From Aestuariimicrobium soli (GTDB taxonomy: Bacteria > Actinomycetota > Actinomycetes > Propionibacteriales > Propionibacteriaceae), in the NCBI RefSeq assembly GCF_051192575.1, contig NZ_JBPJSQ010000006.1, positions 532,072 to 596,071 of the forward strand: a stretch of 64,000 nucleotides of DNA, written 5' to 3'. The notes under the pieces are model-generated. The model saw only the letters and a program-made list of their open reading frames with translations, made no database searches and had not been told where the DNA came from. How positions within the stretch are numbered: the stretch's first letter is position 1; every line of letters begins with the position of its first letter. The translations under genes and the position numbers were made by a program. Positions 42,290-51,136 of the stretch are shown piece after piece.

Positions 42290-43441
42290 TCAGCCGACCG
42301 GCTGCAGGTCGGCCCGGATGATCAGCCACTGCGACACGTCGGCGCCGACCGCGGCCACGATGCGTCCGTGCAGGTCGGGCGTGAGGGCGATCACGGTGAC
42401 CTCGAGCGCCGCCCCCTGGTTCTCGGGCACGATCATGGCGTCGACCACCCCGTCGAGCCGGGTCACCGCACGCTCGGCCTGCTGAAGGCGCGGCGCCGGC
42501 AACCCCTGCCCCTGACCCACACACAGCGGGCCGGTGAACTGCTGCTCGATCACCTCCCTGGCCCGGACGACGTCCTGAGTGACGACCACGTTGAGCGTCG
42601 AGTCGGCCACGAACAGGAACTGGTAGTCAGGCAGGGATTCGGCCGCATGCTGGGCCGCGACCAGGGAACCCTTGGTGACCCGCTGGTGGGAGGGCACGCA
42701 GAGGGCGTCGAAGTTGAGGCCGTTGCCGACCTGACCCGTCTCGGGCCAGGGCGCGTCGGTGGGATCAGCGAAGACCGCCTCGACTCGCAGGGTGTCGTCG
42801 GCGAACACCGCGACCAGGGCCACCTCGTCGGTCCAGCGGACGCCGCCTGCCGTGGCCGAACTGTGCACCGCGACGTCGGCGCCCTCGACCTGTTCCCAGG
42901 TGAGCGCGGGTGCCGGGTAGCCCGAGCATCCCGGCGGGAAGCTGGAGTCACCGACGGTTCCCGTCTGCCCACCGCGGGGGCTCACGCAGGCCACGATGCC
43001 CAGCCCGTCGCGGACCTGTTCGAGCAACTGCACCCGCACGACCACAGTGTCGCCGCTGGTCACGACGAGCGGGCCGGCGTCGAAGGGATCGCCGGTGCCG
43101 ACCCTGCGGGTCCAGTCGGCGGTTGGCAGAACGGTGGGCAGGGTCGAGGCCGTCGGCCGGTTGGGGTCGGGGGCGCTGTCGTCGCGGGTCGATCGTCCGA
43201 CCAACGAGGGCAGCGTGAGGGCTGCCACCAGCACCAGGACCGCGGCCAGGGTGCCGACCACGAGGCGCCGACGGGTGCCCGGGGCCAGCGGCGCCTCGCC
43301 CTCGGCCGCCTCATCACCGCCAGAACCCGCACGCGGGCTCGCTCCACCCCCCTTGTTGGGCCTCGCGAGCAGCCGGCGTGCGGGTTCTGGCGCAAAATCG
43401 CGCTCCCCGTCGTCGGCTCCCGCGCGCGTGCGTCGTCCCAT
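42290..43441 (-). CDS. Membrane-anchored protein of unknown function with a hairpin repeat in its 5' part
   Basis: 383 residues from ATG at 43441. A cytoplasmic Arg/Pro/Gly-rich stretch of about 45 residues precedes one membrane helix (LVVGTLAAVLVLVAALTL), and the rest is an extracytoplasmic domain with five Cys and predicted strands. No family is recognised. The DNA for residues about 16-42 is the palindrome at 43318-43392, which is an intergenic element elsewhere in the window. Either the element was inserted in frame or translation truly starts after it, near the membrane helix. Confidence 0.7.
   Translation of the reverse strand: MGRRTRAGADDGERDFAPEPARRLLARPNKGGGASPRAGSGGDEAAEGEAPLAPGTRRRLVVGTLAAVLVLVAALTLPSLVGRSTRDDSAPDPNRPTASTLPTVLPTADWTRRVGTGDPFDAGPLVVTSGDTVVVRVQLLEQVRDGLGIVACVSPRGGQTGTVGDSSFPPGCSGYPAPALTWEQVEGADVAVHSSATAGGVRWTDEVALVAVFADDTLRVEAVFADPTDAPWPETGQVGNGLNFDALCVPSHQRVTKGSLVAAQHAAESLPDYQFLFVADSTLNVVVTQDVVRAREVIEQQFTGPLCVGQGQGLPAPRLQQAERAVTRLDGVVDAMIVPENQGAALEVTVIALTPDLHGRIVAAVGADVSQWLIIRADLQPVG
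43318..43392. repeat. Palindromic repeat inside a coding region
   Basis: Arms 43318-43334 and 43376-43392 are perfect 17-base inverted repeats. The inner segment 43335-43364 is the reverse complement of 50482-50511 with one mismatch in 30. Confidence 0.85.
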
Positions 43442-43607
43442 GGGGTCAGTCTGCGCCCGCCGCGGTCGCGTGGCAACAGGTTGTGGCCCGCGACCACCCT
43501 CAGCACCCGAGGGGTACCGCCAGTGACTGTCACCCCCCACACCGGGCGCCTAGCGTGGACGACAGGTTCCACGACCACCCATCAACCCAGGACAACCAGG
43601 GAGAACC

Positions 43608-44567
43608 ATGCAACAGCGACTGCTCGGCCGTTCCACCCTCGAGGTCTCTGCCATCGGCTTCGGCTGCATGAGCCTGACCAGCCTCGACCAGGCCAGAACC
43701 GTCATTCCCGCCGCCCTCGACGCCGGCGTCACCTTCTTCGACACCGCCGAGGTCTACGGCGCCCACGAGAACGAGAAGCTGGTCGGCGAGGTACTCGCCC
43801 CGGTGCGCGACCAGGTGAAGATCGCCACCAAGTACGGCTTCAACGTCAACAACGGTCTGGAGGGGCTCAACTCCAAACCCGACCACATCAAGCAGGTCGT
43901 CGACGGATCGCTGCAGCGCCTCGGCATCGAGCAGATCGACCTGCTCTACCAGCACCGCCTCGACCCCGAGGTGCCGATCGAGGAGTCGGCCGGTGCCGTC
44001 AAGGAGCTCATCGAGGCCGGCAAGGTGGCCCATTTCGGCTTGTCAGAGGTGGGTGTCGAGATCATCCGCCGCGCGCACGCCGTACAGCCGGTCACCGCCC
44101 TGCAGTCGGAGTACTCCCTGTGGTGGCGCGAGCCCGAGAACGAGATCCTGCCCGCGCTCGAAGAACTGGGCATCGGCTTCGTGCCGTTCAGCCCGCTCGG
44201 CAAGGGTTTCCTGACCGGCAAGCTGCAGAGCCCCGATCAGGTGGACGAGCGCCGGCGCTCCATGTTCCCCCGTTTCCAGGGCGACGTGATGGCCCGCCAC
44301 CAGGGTCTGGTCGACCTCGTGTCGGCGATCGCCGACAAGCACGGCTGCACCCCGGGACAGGTCGCGCTGGCCTGGATCATCACCACCCGGGACTACGCCG
44401 CCCCGATCCCCGGCACCAGCAAGCCCGAGCGCGCCACCGAGAACTCCACGGCGGCCTCCGTGCAGCTCGACTCGGACGATCTGGCCCGCCTCGACGAGAC
44501 CTCGAAGCAGTTCCAGGTCGACTCGGTGCGCTACGCCCCACTGCAGCAGGGCATGATCAACCGCTGA
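43608..44567 (+). CDS. Aldo/keto reductase
   Basis: 319 residues from ATG at 43608. The catalytic tetrad is visible: Asp and Tyr in FFDTAEVYG, Lys in IATKYGF and His in LLYQHRLD. NADPH-binding residues lie in PGTSKPER near 275. It is close to the YajO/AKR11-13 type. The substrate is unknown. It is a single gene ending at a strong stem-loop. Confidence 0.92.
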   Translation: MQQRLLGRSTLEVSAIGFGCMSLTSLDQARTVIPAALDAGVTFFDTAEVYGAHENEKLVGEVLAPVRDQVKIATKYGFNVNNGLEGLNSKPDHIKQVVDGSLQRLGIEQIDLLYQHRLDPEVPIEESAGAVKELIEAGKVAHFGLSEVGVEIIRRAHAVQPVTALQSEYSLWWREPENEILPALEELGIGFVPFSPLGKGFLTGKLQSPDQVDERRRSMFPRFQGDVMARHQGLVDLVSAIADKHGCTPGQVALAWIITTRDYAAPIPGTSKPERATENSTAASVQLDSDDLARLDETSKQFQVDSVRYAPLQQGMINR

Positions 44568-44581
44568 GTGCCGACTGATAG

Positions 44582-44661
44582 CGAACCAGAACTCGGTTCC
44601 AGTCGCCCCGAGAGGGCCCGCAAGCCCCTCGAAAGGCCGACTGGAACCGAGTTTTGGTTCG
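44582..44661. terminator. Long stem-loop with 24-base arms
   Basis: Arms 44582-44605 and 44638-44661 match at 23 of 24 positions. It lies between the convergent aldo/keto reductase and GH127 genes. Confidence 0.8.
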
Positions 44662-44689
44662 TCGAGTCGCCTCACTCAGCTCGGCTGAC

Positions 44690-46624
44690 TCAGGCGAGCG
44701 GCAGCCAGATGCGCATCGCCCCCGGACCACGGTTGCCCCAGCTCGCAAAGGGGACCAACCTGACGTCGATCTGGCGATCGCCCTCATCAGTCTCGGTCTC
44801 CCCCACATCTGACGCCGGACGAAGCAGGGGCCCGCGGTCGGCGTGCACCGCCGCCCGCACCACCAGGGCGGGGGCGATCCCGGCGACCTCGTCCTCCTCG
44901 CTGACAAGGGACGACACCGTGATCCGCAGGTCGTCCACCTCGGCCTCGGGCACGTCGACCTGCTCGACGCAGTAGACGATGGGTCCGCGCTCGAGGGCGA
45001 CACAGCCGCGAGTGGCGTCCACCCGCGGGTGCGAGGCCGTCCAACGCGGCGTCAGGTCGAACTCGATCTCGGCGCCGTGCACCTGGTCGGCGGCCAGTTC
45101 GACCCGGCCGGCGGCGCGCTCGTCCGCGGTCAGTTCGCGCTCATCGCCACCACTGCGGACGACCCCACGCGTCACCCACCCGGGCACCCTGACGCCGACC
45201 GCGCCGGTGAGCTCGCCATCAACCACGAGGCGGACGATCCCCGTGCGCGGGTAGTCGGTCTCGACGCGCAGCACGCCCGAGCCGAGCCCCGCGGGCACGT
45301 GGATCTCGCACGCCGCGAACTGAAAGAGCTCGAGCGTGCCGTCACCCTCGGCGGCGACATAGGACGAGAGCTGGGCCATCAGTCGGGCGATGTTGGGCGG
45401 GCAGCACGGGCACTCGTACCAGCTGACGCGCTCGGCGGGCGCGCTGCCCTCGGAGAACCGGTCGGGGCGGCGCTGCACGGGGTTGGAGTAGAAGAAGCGG
45501 GTGCCGGAGTCGTCCAGTGAGGCGGGCATGGCGTTGTGCAGTTCCCGCTCGATGACGTCGGCGTGACGGGGATCGGGAGTGGTCGAGCTGGCGAGCATCA
45601 TCCGCCAGGTCCACTGCAGGTCGGCGATGCTCGCGCAGGTCTCGGCGTAGGCGCGGTCGGACGGCAGCTCGTAGTCGTTGCCGAAGGCCTCGTCGCGGTG
45701 CCTCGACCCGAACGCTCCCGTGATGTACATCTTGCGTTCGTGGGCACGCTCCCACTGCTCGCGCATCGCGTCGGCGAGGGCCTGCTCACCGGTCTCGAGC
45801 AGCACATCGGTGACCCCGGCGTTGAGGTACAGCTGGCGGACGGCATGGCCGGTCGGGTCGAGGGCCTCGCGCACCGGGGCGTGGTCCTGGAAGTAGCGCT
45901 GACCCATGCCGCCGCCATCGAGGATGCCCCTGCCGCGCTGGTCGATGAAATGCTGCGCCAGCGTGAGGTGCCGCGGCTCGCCGGTGTGGCGGTACAGCTC
46001 GACCAGAGCGGTCTCGATCTCCTCGTGGCCGCACACGCCGTCGCGCTCGCCGCCGGGCCCGAAGGTCTGCCAGACCAGCGCCACGAACGCCTCCGCCAGG
46101 GTGAGCAGGTCGCGTCGTCCGGTGGCCCGGTCGAGCGCGATCCCGGCCTGGACCCAGTGCCCCAGCATGTAGAGCTCGTGGTTCCACTCGAGCACCTGCA
46201 GCTTCTTGTCGGGGTGCAGCCCCTGGATCCAGGTGTTGAGGTAGCCATCGGGCTGCTGCACGGCCGCCATCAGGCCGATCACCTCGTCGAGCCAGGCGTC
46301 GAACTCGCCTGCGCCGGTGCGTCCGATCTCCCAGGCGATGGCCTCGATCGACTTGTACACGTCGGAGTCGCTGAACAGCAGCCCCCGATAGGGCACGTCC
46401 TTGGTTCCCGCGAGGCGGCGGAAGTTGTCGATGGCCCCGGTGCGCTCCAGTTCGGCGATCAGGTGCGGAATCGTCGCGCTTCCGTTGAGCTGCTGCCGGG
46501 CCCCGAGCAGTCCGGCCGGGTCGAGGCGGACGCTGCGCAGATCGAGCGGACGAAGCCCGCCCCGCGCCGCCAGCGGCACGGCGGGGGCGAGCGGCGGGGT
46601 GGGGGCAGGCTGAGGGGTGGACAC
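44690..46624 (-). CDS. GH127 beta-L-arabinofuranosidase-type glycoside hydrolase
   Basis: 644 residues from GTG at 46624, eight bases after GGAGG. The all-helical toroid starts with RPLDLRSVRLDPAGLLGARQ, and the zinc-cysteine active site WYECPCCPPNIARL lies near residue 415, where Cys is the nucleophile in this family. GHEEIETALVELYRHTGE gives additional acidic residues. No signal peptide, so it acts on imported oligosaccharides. The upstream MFS gene in the same direction may supply substrate, though a stem-loop separates them. Confidence 0.9.
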   Translation of the reverse strand: MSTPQPAPTPPLAPAVPLAARGGLRPLDLRSVRLDPAGLLGARQQLNGSATIPHLIAELERTGAIDNFRRLAGTKDVPYRGLLFSDSDVYKSIEAIAWEIGRTGAGEFDAWLDEVIGLMAAVQQPDGYLNTWIQGLHPDKKLQVLEWNHELYMLGHWVQAGIALDRATGRRDLLTLAEAFVALVWQTFGPGGERDGVCGHEEIETALVELYRHTGEPRHLTLAQHFIDQRGRGILDGGGMGQRYFQDHAPVREALDPTGHAVRQLYLNAGVTDVLLETGEQALADAMREQWERAHERKMYITGAFGSRHRDEAFGNDYELPSDRAYAETCASIADLQWTWRMMLASSTTPDPRHADVIERELHNAMPASLDDSGTRFFYSNPVQRRPDRFSEGSAPAERVSWYECPCCPPNIARLMAQLSSYVAAEGDGTLELFQFAACEIHVPAGLGSGVLRVETDYPRTGIVRLVVDGELTGAVGVRVPGWVTRGVVRSGGDERELTADERAAGRVELAADQVHGAEIEFDLTPRWTASHPRVDATRGCVALERGPIVYCVEQVDVPEAEVDDLRITVSSLVSEEDEVAGIAPALVVRAAVHADRGPLLRPASDVGETETDEGDRQIDVRLVPFASWGNRGPGAMRIWLPLA

Positions 46625-46747
46625 CGATGTCTCCTCCAAATAGGTGGCACCGACCACGCTACCCAGAACGAGCGGGGATTTGGATCGTTCCAACTGCCGG
46701 TCGTGCGGGCTTCGGCGTCACCCGGGCGTGGGGGTCAACCGGGCAAC

Positions 46748-46826
46748 CCGATCCATAACGGTGTCACCGTGCGAGATGTTGCCAAGGGGTGGCCACTTCG
46801 CGCACGGCGACACCGTTATGGATCGG
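46748..46826. terminator. Long stem-loop with 26-base arms
   Basis: Arms 46748-46773 and 46801-46826 match at 25 of 26 positions, with a 27-base loop that pairs further. It follows the MFS gene and precedes the GH127 start. The outer arm resembles that of the hairpin at 28614. Confidence 0.8.
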
Positions 46827-46848
46827 CGAGGGTCGGGACCGGCCAGGG

Positions 46849-48087
46849 TCAGGAGTCGGTCGCCGTCGAGGGGACCACCCCCGAGGCGGAGCGGACTCCC
46901 CCTCGCTGCAGCAACCACGGCACCGCCGCCACCACCAGAATCGCCGCCGTGCTCACGAAGGCCCACCCGAAGCCGAACCGCTCGGCGATGATCCCGGCCA
47001 GCAGCGTGCCCGCGATCGACCCCAGATCGGTGGCCATCGAGAACGTCGACAGGGCCTGCCCTCCGCTGCGCTCGTTGCCGATGATGTCGGCCAGCAGCGC
47101 CTGACTCGAGGGCACGATGAAGGCCGCACCCACCCCCGCGACCACCGACAACGCCAGGAACACCCACAGCGTCGGCGCCCACCCGAAGAACACCGTGACC
47201 AGCCCCGAGAAGAGCAGGCCGAAGACGAGCAGGGGCACTCGTCCGACCCGATCGGCCATGCGCCCGGTGACCTGCTGCGCGACGGCGTTGCCGGCGGCGA
47301 ACAGGGTGAGGGCGATGCCCGCGGCGGCCACTCCGATGCGGGGAACGGCGGCGGCCATCAGGGGCAGCAGCGCGATCCTGACCCCGAAGTTGGCCCAGCC
47401 GTTCGCGGCACCGGTGAGCAGCAGCGACCGGTAGCCGGGAGTCGCGAGGGCCTCCGCCAGGGTCATGCGGGGTCGCTGATCGGTGGTGGCCACACCCGCG
47501 GGGTCGCGCCGCATGAACGCGACCACCACCACGAACGCGGCCAGCACGAGTCCGCCGTAGATGAAGAAGGGCGCCCGCAACCCGAGCCCCGACAGCGCCG
47601 ACCCGACGATGGGTCCGGCGATGTTGCCGAGCAGGAAGGACGAGCCGTACAGCGACGAGGTGCGGCCGCGCTGCGCCGGCGGCGCGAGTCGCACCAGCAG
47701 GCCCATCGACGAGACCGTGAACATCACCGAGCCGATGCCGCCCAGCCCGCGCACCACCAGCAGCGTCGGATAGGTGGTGGCGAACCCGCACAGCAGGCTC
47801 GAGACGACCACCACGATCAGCCCCGCCAGGTAGGTGCGGCGTTCGCCGAAGCGGTTGATCAGCCACCCTCCGGCGGGGGCGAAGGCCAAGCGGACGAACG
47901 CGAACACGCTCACGATCGCCGAGGCGGCCGCGATGCCCACATCGAAGGACTGCGCGAACTGCGGCAGCACGGGCGCGACGATGCCGAAGCCGATCGCGAT
48001 CAGGAAGGCCGAGCCGATCAGCACCCACAGCTCGGGGGCGAGGGGCTCTCGTCCGGCTTTGGCCACGGGTGTCGTCACGCTCGTCAC
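46849..48087 (-). CDS. MFS transporter
   Basis: About 412 residues with 12 predicted membrane helices. The start LAPELWVLIGSAFLIAIGFG and the loop FAFVRLAFAPAGGWLINRFG, with GERRTYL after helix 2, show the MFS signature A region; a second related loop RMADRVGRVPLLVFG follows helix 8. Several GTG codons lie close together at the start; 48087 and 48078 are both possible. The substrate is not predictable: it could import arabinose-containing sugars for GH127 or export drugs. Confidence 0.88.
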   Translation of the reverse strand: MTSVTTPVAKAGREPLAPELWVLIGSAFLIAIGFGIVAPVLPQFAQSFDVGIAAASAIVSVFAFVRLAFAPAGGWLINRFGERRTYLAGLIVVVVSSLLCGFATTYPTLLVVRGLGGIGSVMFTVSSMGLLVRLAPPAQRGRTSSLYGSSFLLGNIAGPIVGSALSGLGLRAPFFIYGGLVLAAFVVVVAFMRRDPAGVATTDQRPRMTLAEALATPGYRSLLLTGAANGWANFGVRIALLPLMAAAVPRIGVAAAGIALTLFAAGNAVAQQVTGRMADRVGRVPLLVFGLLFSGLVTVFFGWAPTLWVFLALSVVAGVGAAFIVPSSQALLADIIGNERSGGQALSTFSMATDLGSIAGTLLAGIIAERFGFGWAFVSTAAILVVAAVPWLLQRGGVRSASGVVPSTATDS

Positions 48088-48133
48088 TGTATGAGGGCTG
48101 GGACGACACCGGCCCTCGTCCCGAAACAGCAAA

Positions 48134-48172
48134 CGGCCGCCGCCAGCTCCTCTGGGGAGCCGACGACGGCCG
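48134..48172 (-). terminator. Terminator of the small-protein pair
   Basis: Arms 48134-48150 and 48156-48172 pair over 17 bases on the minus-strand transcript, three of them as G-U pairs. On the plus strand the same positions mismatch, so the hairpin is suited to leftward transcripts. Confidence 0.65.
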
Positions 48173-48183
48173 CGGGTTGCGAC

Positions 48184-48396
48184 TCAGGCGTGACGCACCT
48201 GACGGCGGGTGAACAGGCCGGCGATCATGCTCCAGTCGAAGGCGGAGACCTGGTCGGCGGGCAGGAAGGTCGCGGCCGGGATGCCGCGCTGGGTCTCGTC
48301 GAAGCCGAGGTTGAGGTCCTCGGTGAGGATGCGCTGCTGCAGCGACTCGGTGCGGGCCTCGGAGTTGGCAAGGGTGGTGGCGAACATGGGAGTCAT
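48184..48396 (-). CDS. Small protein, second of a pair
   Basis: 70 residues, ATG at 48396 with AAGGAAA upstream. The sequence (TTLANSEARTESLQQRILTE, then a hydrophobic FDWSMIAGLF and a basic tail RRQVRH) matches no family I know. It lies 26 bases after the other small gene and before a terminator. Confidence 0.6.
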   Translation of the reverse strand: MTPMFATTLANSEARTESLQQRILTEDLNLGFDETQRGIPAATFLPADQVSAFDWSMIAGLFTRRQVRHA

Positions 48397-48422
48397 GTCA
48401 GTTTCCTTCTGTCTTCAGGTGG

Positions 48423-48701
48423 TCAGTGGGCGGCGGCGCGCTGCTTGAGCTGCGCGATCACCGCGTGGAGCGAGCCCTGGCCTCGACGATGCGAGCGCAC
48501 GCGTGCTCCCGAGACTCCGCGGCGGACGCCGCTGGTCTTCTCGGAGGCCTGGCGGGCCCAGCGATCAAGGTCCTCGAACTCGAGGTCGGTGGAAGTGCGG
48601 CCGGGCATACCCCAGGGCCGCTCGGTGGTGTGCTGCTGGCGCAGCTGGTTCTCCTGGTGCTGCCAGCGAGCGAGAGTGTGGGCGGCGTTCACGTCGAACA
48701 T
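48423..48701 (-). CDS. Small basic protein, first of a pair
   Basis: 92 residues from ATG at 48701, with GAGGGG seven bases upstream; a longer frame to 48797 lacks a site. It is helical and Arg/Gln-rich (LARWQHQENQLRQQ), with a basic SGVRRGVSGARVRSHRRG stretch that could contact nucleic acid. No family is recognised. It is co-transcribed with the 70-residue gene. Confidence 0.6.
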   Translation of the reverse strand: MFDVNAAHTLARWQHQENQLRQQHTTERPWGMPGRTSTDLEFEDLDRWARQASEKTSGVRRGVSGARVRSHRRGQGSLHAVIAQLKQRAAAH

Positions 48702-48975
48702 GTCAGGTTCCCCTCTTGAGACGATCAGCCGCTCTCTCGTCCCGGGTGCGGCAATGACCGCTCGAGACGAGCAGCCTTGCTGTGAACCTGACACCAAGTA
48801 TGCCAGAAGTTGGCAAGTTTCGGCAACATCGCTTGTCAGAAAGCTAGGCTAGCGTTTGCATACATGGGCTTTCAGAGGGCGCGCGCACCCGTTGTGGGTA
48901 GTCAGCGGCCGGTTCGCGGACCGTGTTCGCTCACGGTGATCAGCCCGGCAGTAGGGCGGGCTGGCGGTCGCAGCC

Positions 48976-49000
48976 GTGGCCTCGACAGTGTCGAGACCAC
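48976..49000. repeat. Short palindrome after the fucosidase gene
   Basis: A 25-base near-perfect palindrome of the GTGGTCTCGACAC type, related to the 25.4 kb repeats, directly after the GH29 stop. The remainder of 48,702-49,000 contains the leader of the small-protein pair and nothing else that I can support. Confidence 0.6.
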
Positions 49001-50386
49001 TCAGTCGTTCAGCGTCACCTCGAGCACGGTGTCCTTCGCATCGGGCAGCGGGAACGTGAAGTGCTCGGGCTCGCGGAGCGACACGAAGGTCACATCGGGA
49101 TAGGTGTGGGTCGTCCACGACTGCGACAACGCCCGCACGTCACCGGTGGCCAGCACCCGCACCCCGGCCACCTCGGCGGGCGCGATCCCGGGCAGCGCCA
49201 CCGGCCCCACCGGCTGCTCGAAGACATGCGCGAAGATTCGTCCGTCGGTCAGGTTGCGCGTGTACCAACCCCAGTCGGGCTTCGCCAGGTCGGACGATCC
49301 GCACCCCTTCACCGAGGCCTCGTTGACGGCCAGCCAGGCGCCCACCTCACGCAGGATGCGCTGTGATTCCTCCGGGATCACCCCGTCGGCGTCCGGCCCG
49401 ACGTTGAGCAGCAGGTTGCCATTCTTGGCGGTGCACTCGACGAGCTGGCGCACCACCGTGGTGGCGGTCTTCCAGTCGTGGTCGTCGGAGTGCACGCCCC
49501 AGTTGTTGTTGAGGGTGAGGCAGCTCTCCCAGGGCACGAGGGTGCCGTCGTCGCAGGTCATGCCGGCCGGCGGAACGATCTGCTCGGGCGAGACGAAGTC
49601 GCCGGCGAAGCTCGAGGGCTGGTCGGTGACGATCGTCCCCTTGCCCTCGCCGGAGACCTCGAGCCGGTTGTCGAGAATGATGCCGGGCTGCAGCTCGCGC
49701 ACCATGGCCACCAGTTCCTCGGCGCCCCACTGCTCGCCGGCCATGCCCGGGTAGCTGAAGTCGAACCACATCACGTCGAGTTGGCCGTAATTGGTGCACA
49801 GTTCGCGGATCTGGGCGTGCATGAACGCGCGGTAGCTCTCGAGGTCGGGCCGGTGGTCGCGGTAGGCCTCGTCGTCGCGCTGCGGGTGCTGGCGGTCGCC
49901 GAAGTGCGGGAAGTCGGGGTGGTGCCAGTCGATCACCGAGAAGTAGAGGCCCACCTTGATGCCGCGGGAGCGGAAGGCCTCCAGGTACTCGCGCACGAGG
50001 TCTCGCTTCGGGCCGCGCTTGGCGGTGGTGTAGTCGCTCACCGCGGAGTCGAACAGCGCGTAGCCGTCGTGGTGCTTGGCGGTGAGCACCGCGTACTCCA
50101 TGCCGGCCTCCTTGGCGAGGTCGGCCCAGGCCCCGAAGTCGACGTCGTGCGGTACGAAGGAGTCGATGAACGACTCGTAGTCGTCGTCGGTGAGCCGCTC
50201 GATCGACTTCACCCACTCACCGCGGGCCGGCACGGCGTAGGCGCCCCAGTGGATGAACATGCCGAAGCGGGCGTCGCGCCACCACTGGGAGCGGGCGAAG
50301 CGCTCGTGGTAGCGAGAGTCCAGCTGCTGGGAGCCGGGCTGGTGAGCGTCGGGGGCGGCGGGGGCGGACGGCGCGGGGGAGGTCAT
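49001..50386 (-). CDS. GH29 alpha-L-fucosidase
   Basis: 461 residues from ATG at 50386 (ATG at 50392 also possible). The catalytic barrel begins WWRDARFGMFIHWGAYAVP, and the nucleophile Asp is in LDVMWFDFSYPG near residue 205. YAVLTAKHHDGYALFDS and a NGNLLLNVGPDADG segment are further GH29 signatures. A C-terminal beta domain (PDVTFVSLREPEHFTFPLP) is present. No signal peptide, so it cleaves imported fucosides. It fits a glycan-scavenging role with the sulfatase and GH127. Confidence 0.93.
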   Translation of the reverse strand: MTSPAPSAPAAPDAHQPGSQQLDSRYHERFARSQWWRDARFGMFIHWGAYAVPARGEWVKSIERLTDDDYESFIDSFVPHDVDFGAWADLAKEAGMEYAVLTAKHHDGYALFDSAVSDYTTAKRGPKRDLVREYLEAFRSRGIKVGLYFSVIDWHHPDFPHFGDRQHPQRDDEAYRDHRPDLESYRAFMHAQIRELCTNYGQLDVMWFDFSYPGMAGEQWGAEELVAMVRELQPGIILDNRLEVSGEGKGTIVTDQPSSFAGDFVSPEQIVPPAGMTCDDGTLVPWESCLTLNNNWGVHSDDHDWKTATTVVRQLVECTAKNGNLLLNVGPDADGVIPEESQRILREVGAWLAVNEASVKGCGSSDLAKPDWGWYTRNLTDGRIFAHVFEQPVGPVALPGIAPAEVAGVRVLATGDVRALSQSWTTHTYPDVTFVSLREPEHFTFPLPDAKDTVLEVTLND

Positions 50387-50453
50387 GAACATGACGCTAC
50401 CCAGCCCGCACCCCGCCCGGGGTCGGGCCCGCGAACCGGTCAACCGCCGATGA

Positions 50454-50529
50454 GCGCCACAACCGCACGCGGGCTTCGTCCGAGGCCCAACAAGGGGGGT
50501 CGAGCGAGCCCGCGTGCGGGTTGTGGCGG
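50454..50529. repeat. Palindromic repeat, inverted copy of the one at 43318
   Basis: Arms of about 22 bases (50454-50475 and 50507-50529) pair with one bulged base. The inner 50482-50511 is the reverse complement of 43335-43364 with one mismatch. It lies in the 310-base divergent gap between the fucosidase and the next gene, which contains no other supported feature. Confidence 0.8.
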
Positions 50530-50696
50530 TGACTCCGGCCGGCCCAGCCCTCCAGACCCAGCCCAGCCCCCCACCCCGACCAAGGTCGCTCCCCGACCCC
50601 GTCCGCTGCGACTCAGGGATGAACCCCACCCACCCGAGGGCTCGATGGGGGTCGTCACGCTGGCGCCGCACCCGGCCCGCCCTGTGGGATCGACTC

Positions 50697-51071
50697 ATGA
50701 CCACGACGCTCGACCACCGCGGCCTCCCCGGGACCTCCATCGGGCTCGACGGCGCCCCGTCCGAACCGGTCGTCCGCGTCGTCCCGCTGCTGGCCACCCT
50801 CGCCAGCGCCGCCGCCCTGTCACCGGCCGTCATCTGGCTGTTCACCCGCTCGCGGGAGGTGACGGGGGCCTCGTCCGACCTGCTGTTCGGCGACGTCGAC
50901 CCCGACCCGACCAGCGGCGCGGTGCTGCTCGTGCTGGCGTTGGTGCTGTGCCTGGTGCCGTTCATGGTCGGACGAGCCGCCGCCCGCCGGTCATCGACCC
51001 CCATGAAGGCGGCCCTCGTCACGGTCGCCGCCGTCCTGGCCGGGGTGCTGGTGCAACTGCTGTTCGCCTGA
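50697..51071 (+). CDS. Small membrane protein of unknown function
   Basis: 124 residues from ATG at 50697. Three membrane helices are predicted (near residues 28-50, 72-90 and 103-123), with a short loop GASSDLLFGDVDPDPTSGA between the first two. No family is recognised. Its end overlaps the 14-base tandem repeat and converges with the IclR gene. Confidence 0.65.
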   Translation: MTTTLDHRGLPGTSIGLDGAPSEPVVRVVPLLATLASAAALSPAVIWLFTRSREVTGASSDLLFGDVDPDPTSGAVLLVLALVLCLVPFMVGRAAARRSSTPMKAALVTVAAVLAGVLVQLLFA

Positions 51072-51136
51072 GTCGGCGACCCTGAGCCAGCGAAACTGAG
51101 TCAACGAGCCTGGGTCATCGAAAGTGGGTCAGCGAC
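51067..51136. repeat. Five tandem copies of a 14-base unit
   Basis: Five imperfect units resembling CCTGAGTCGGCGAC follow one another without gaps, spanning the ends of the two convergent genes. Confidence 0.8.
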
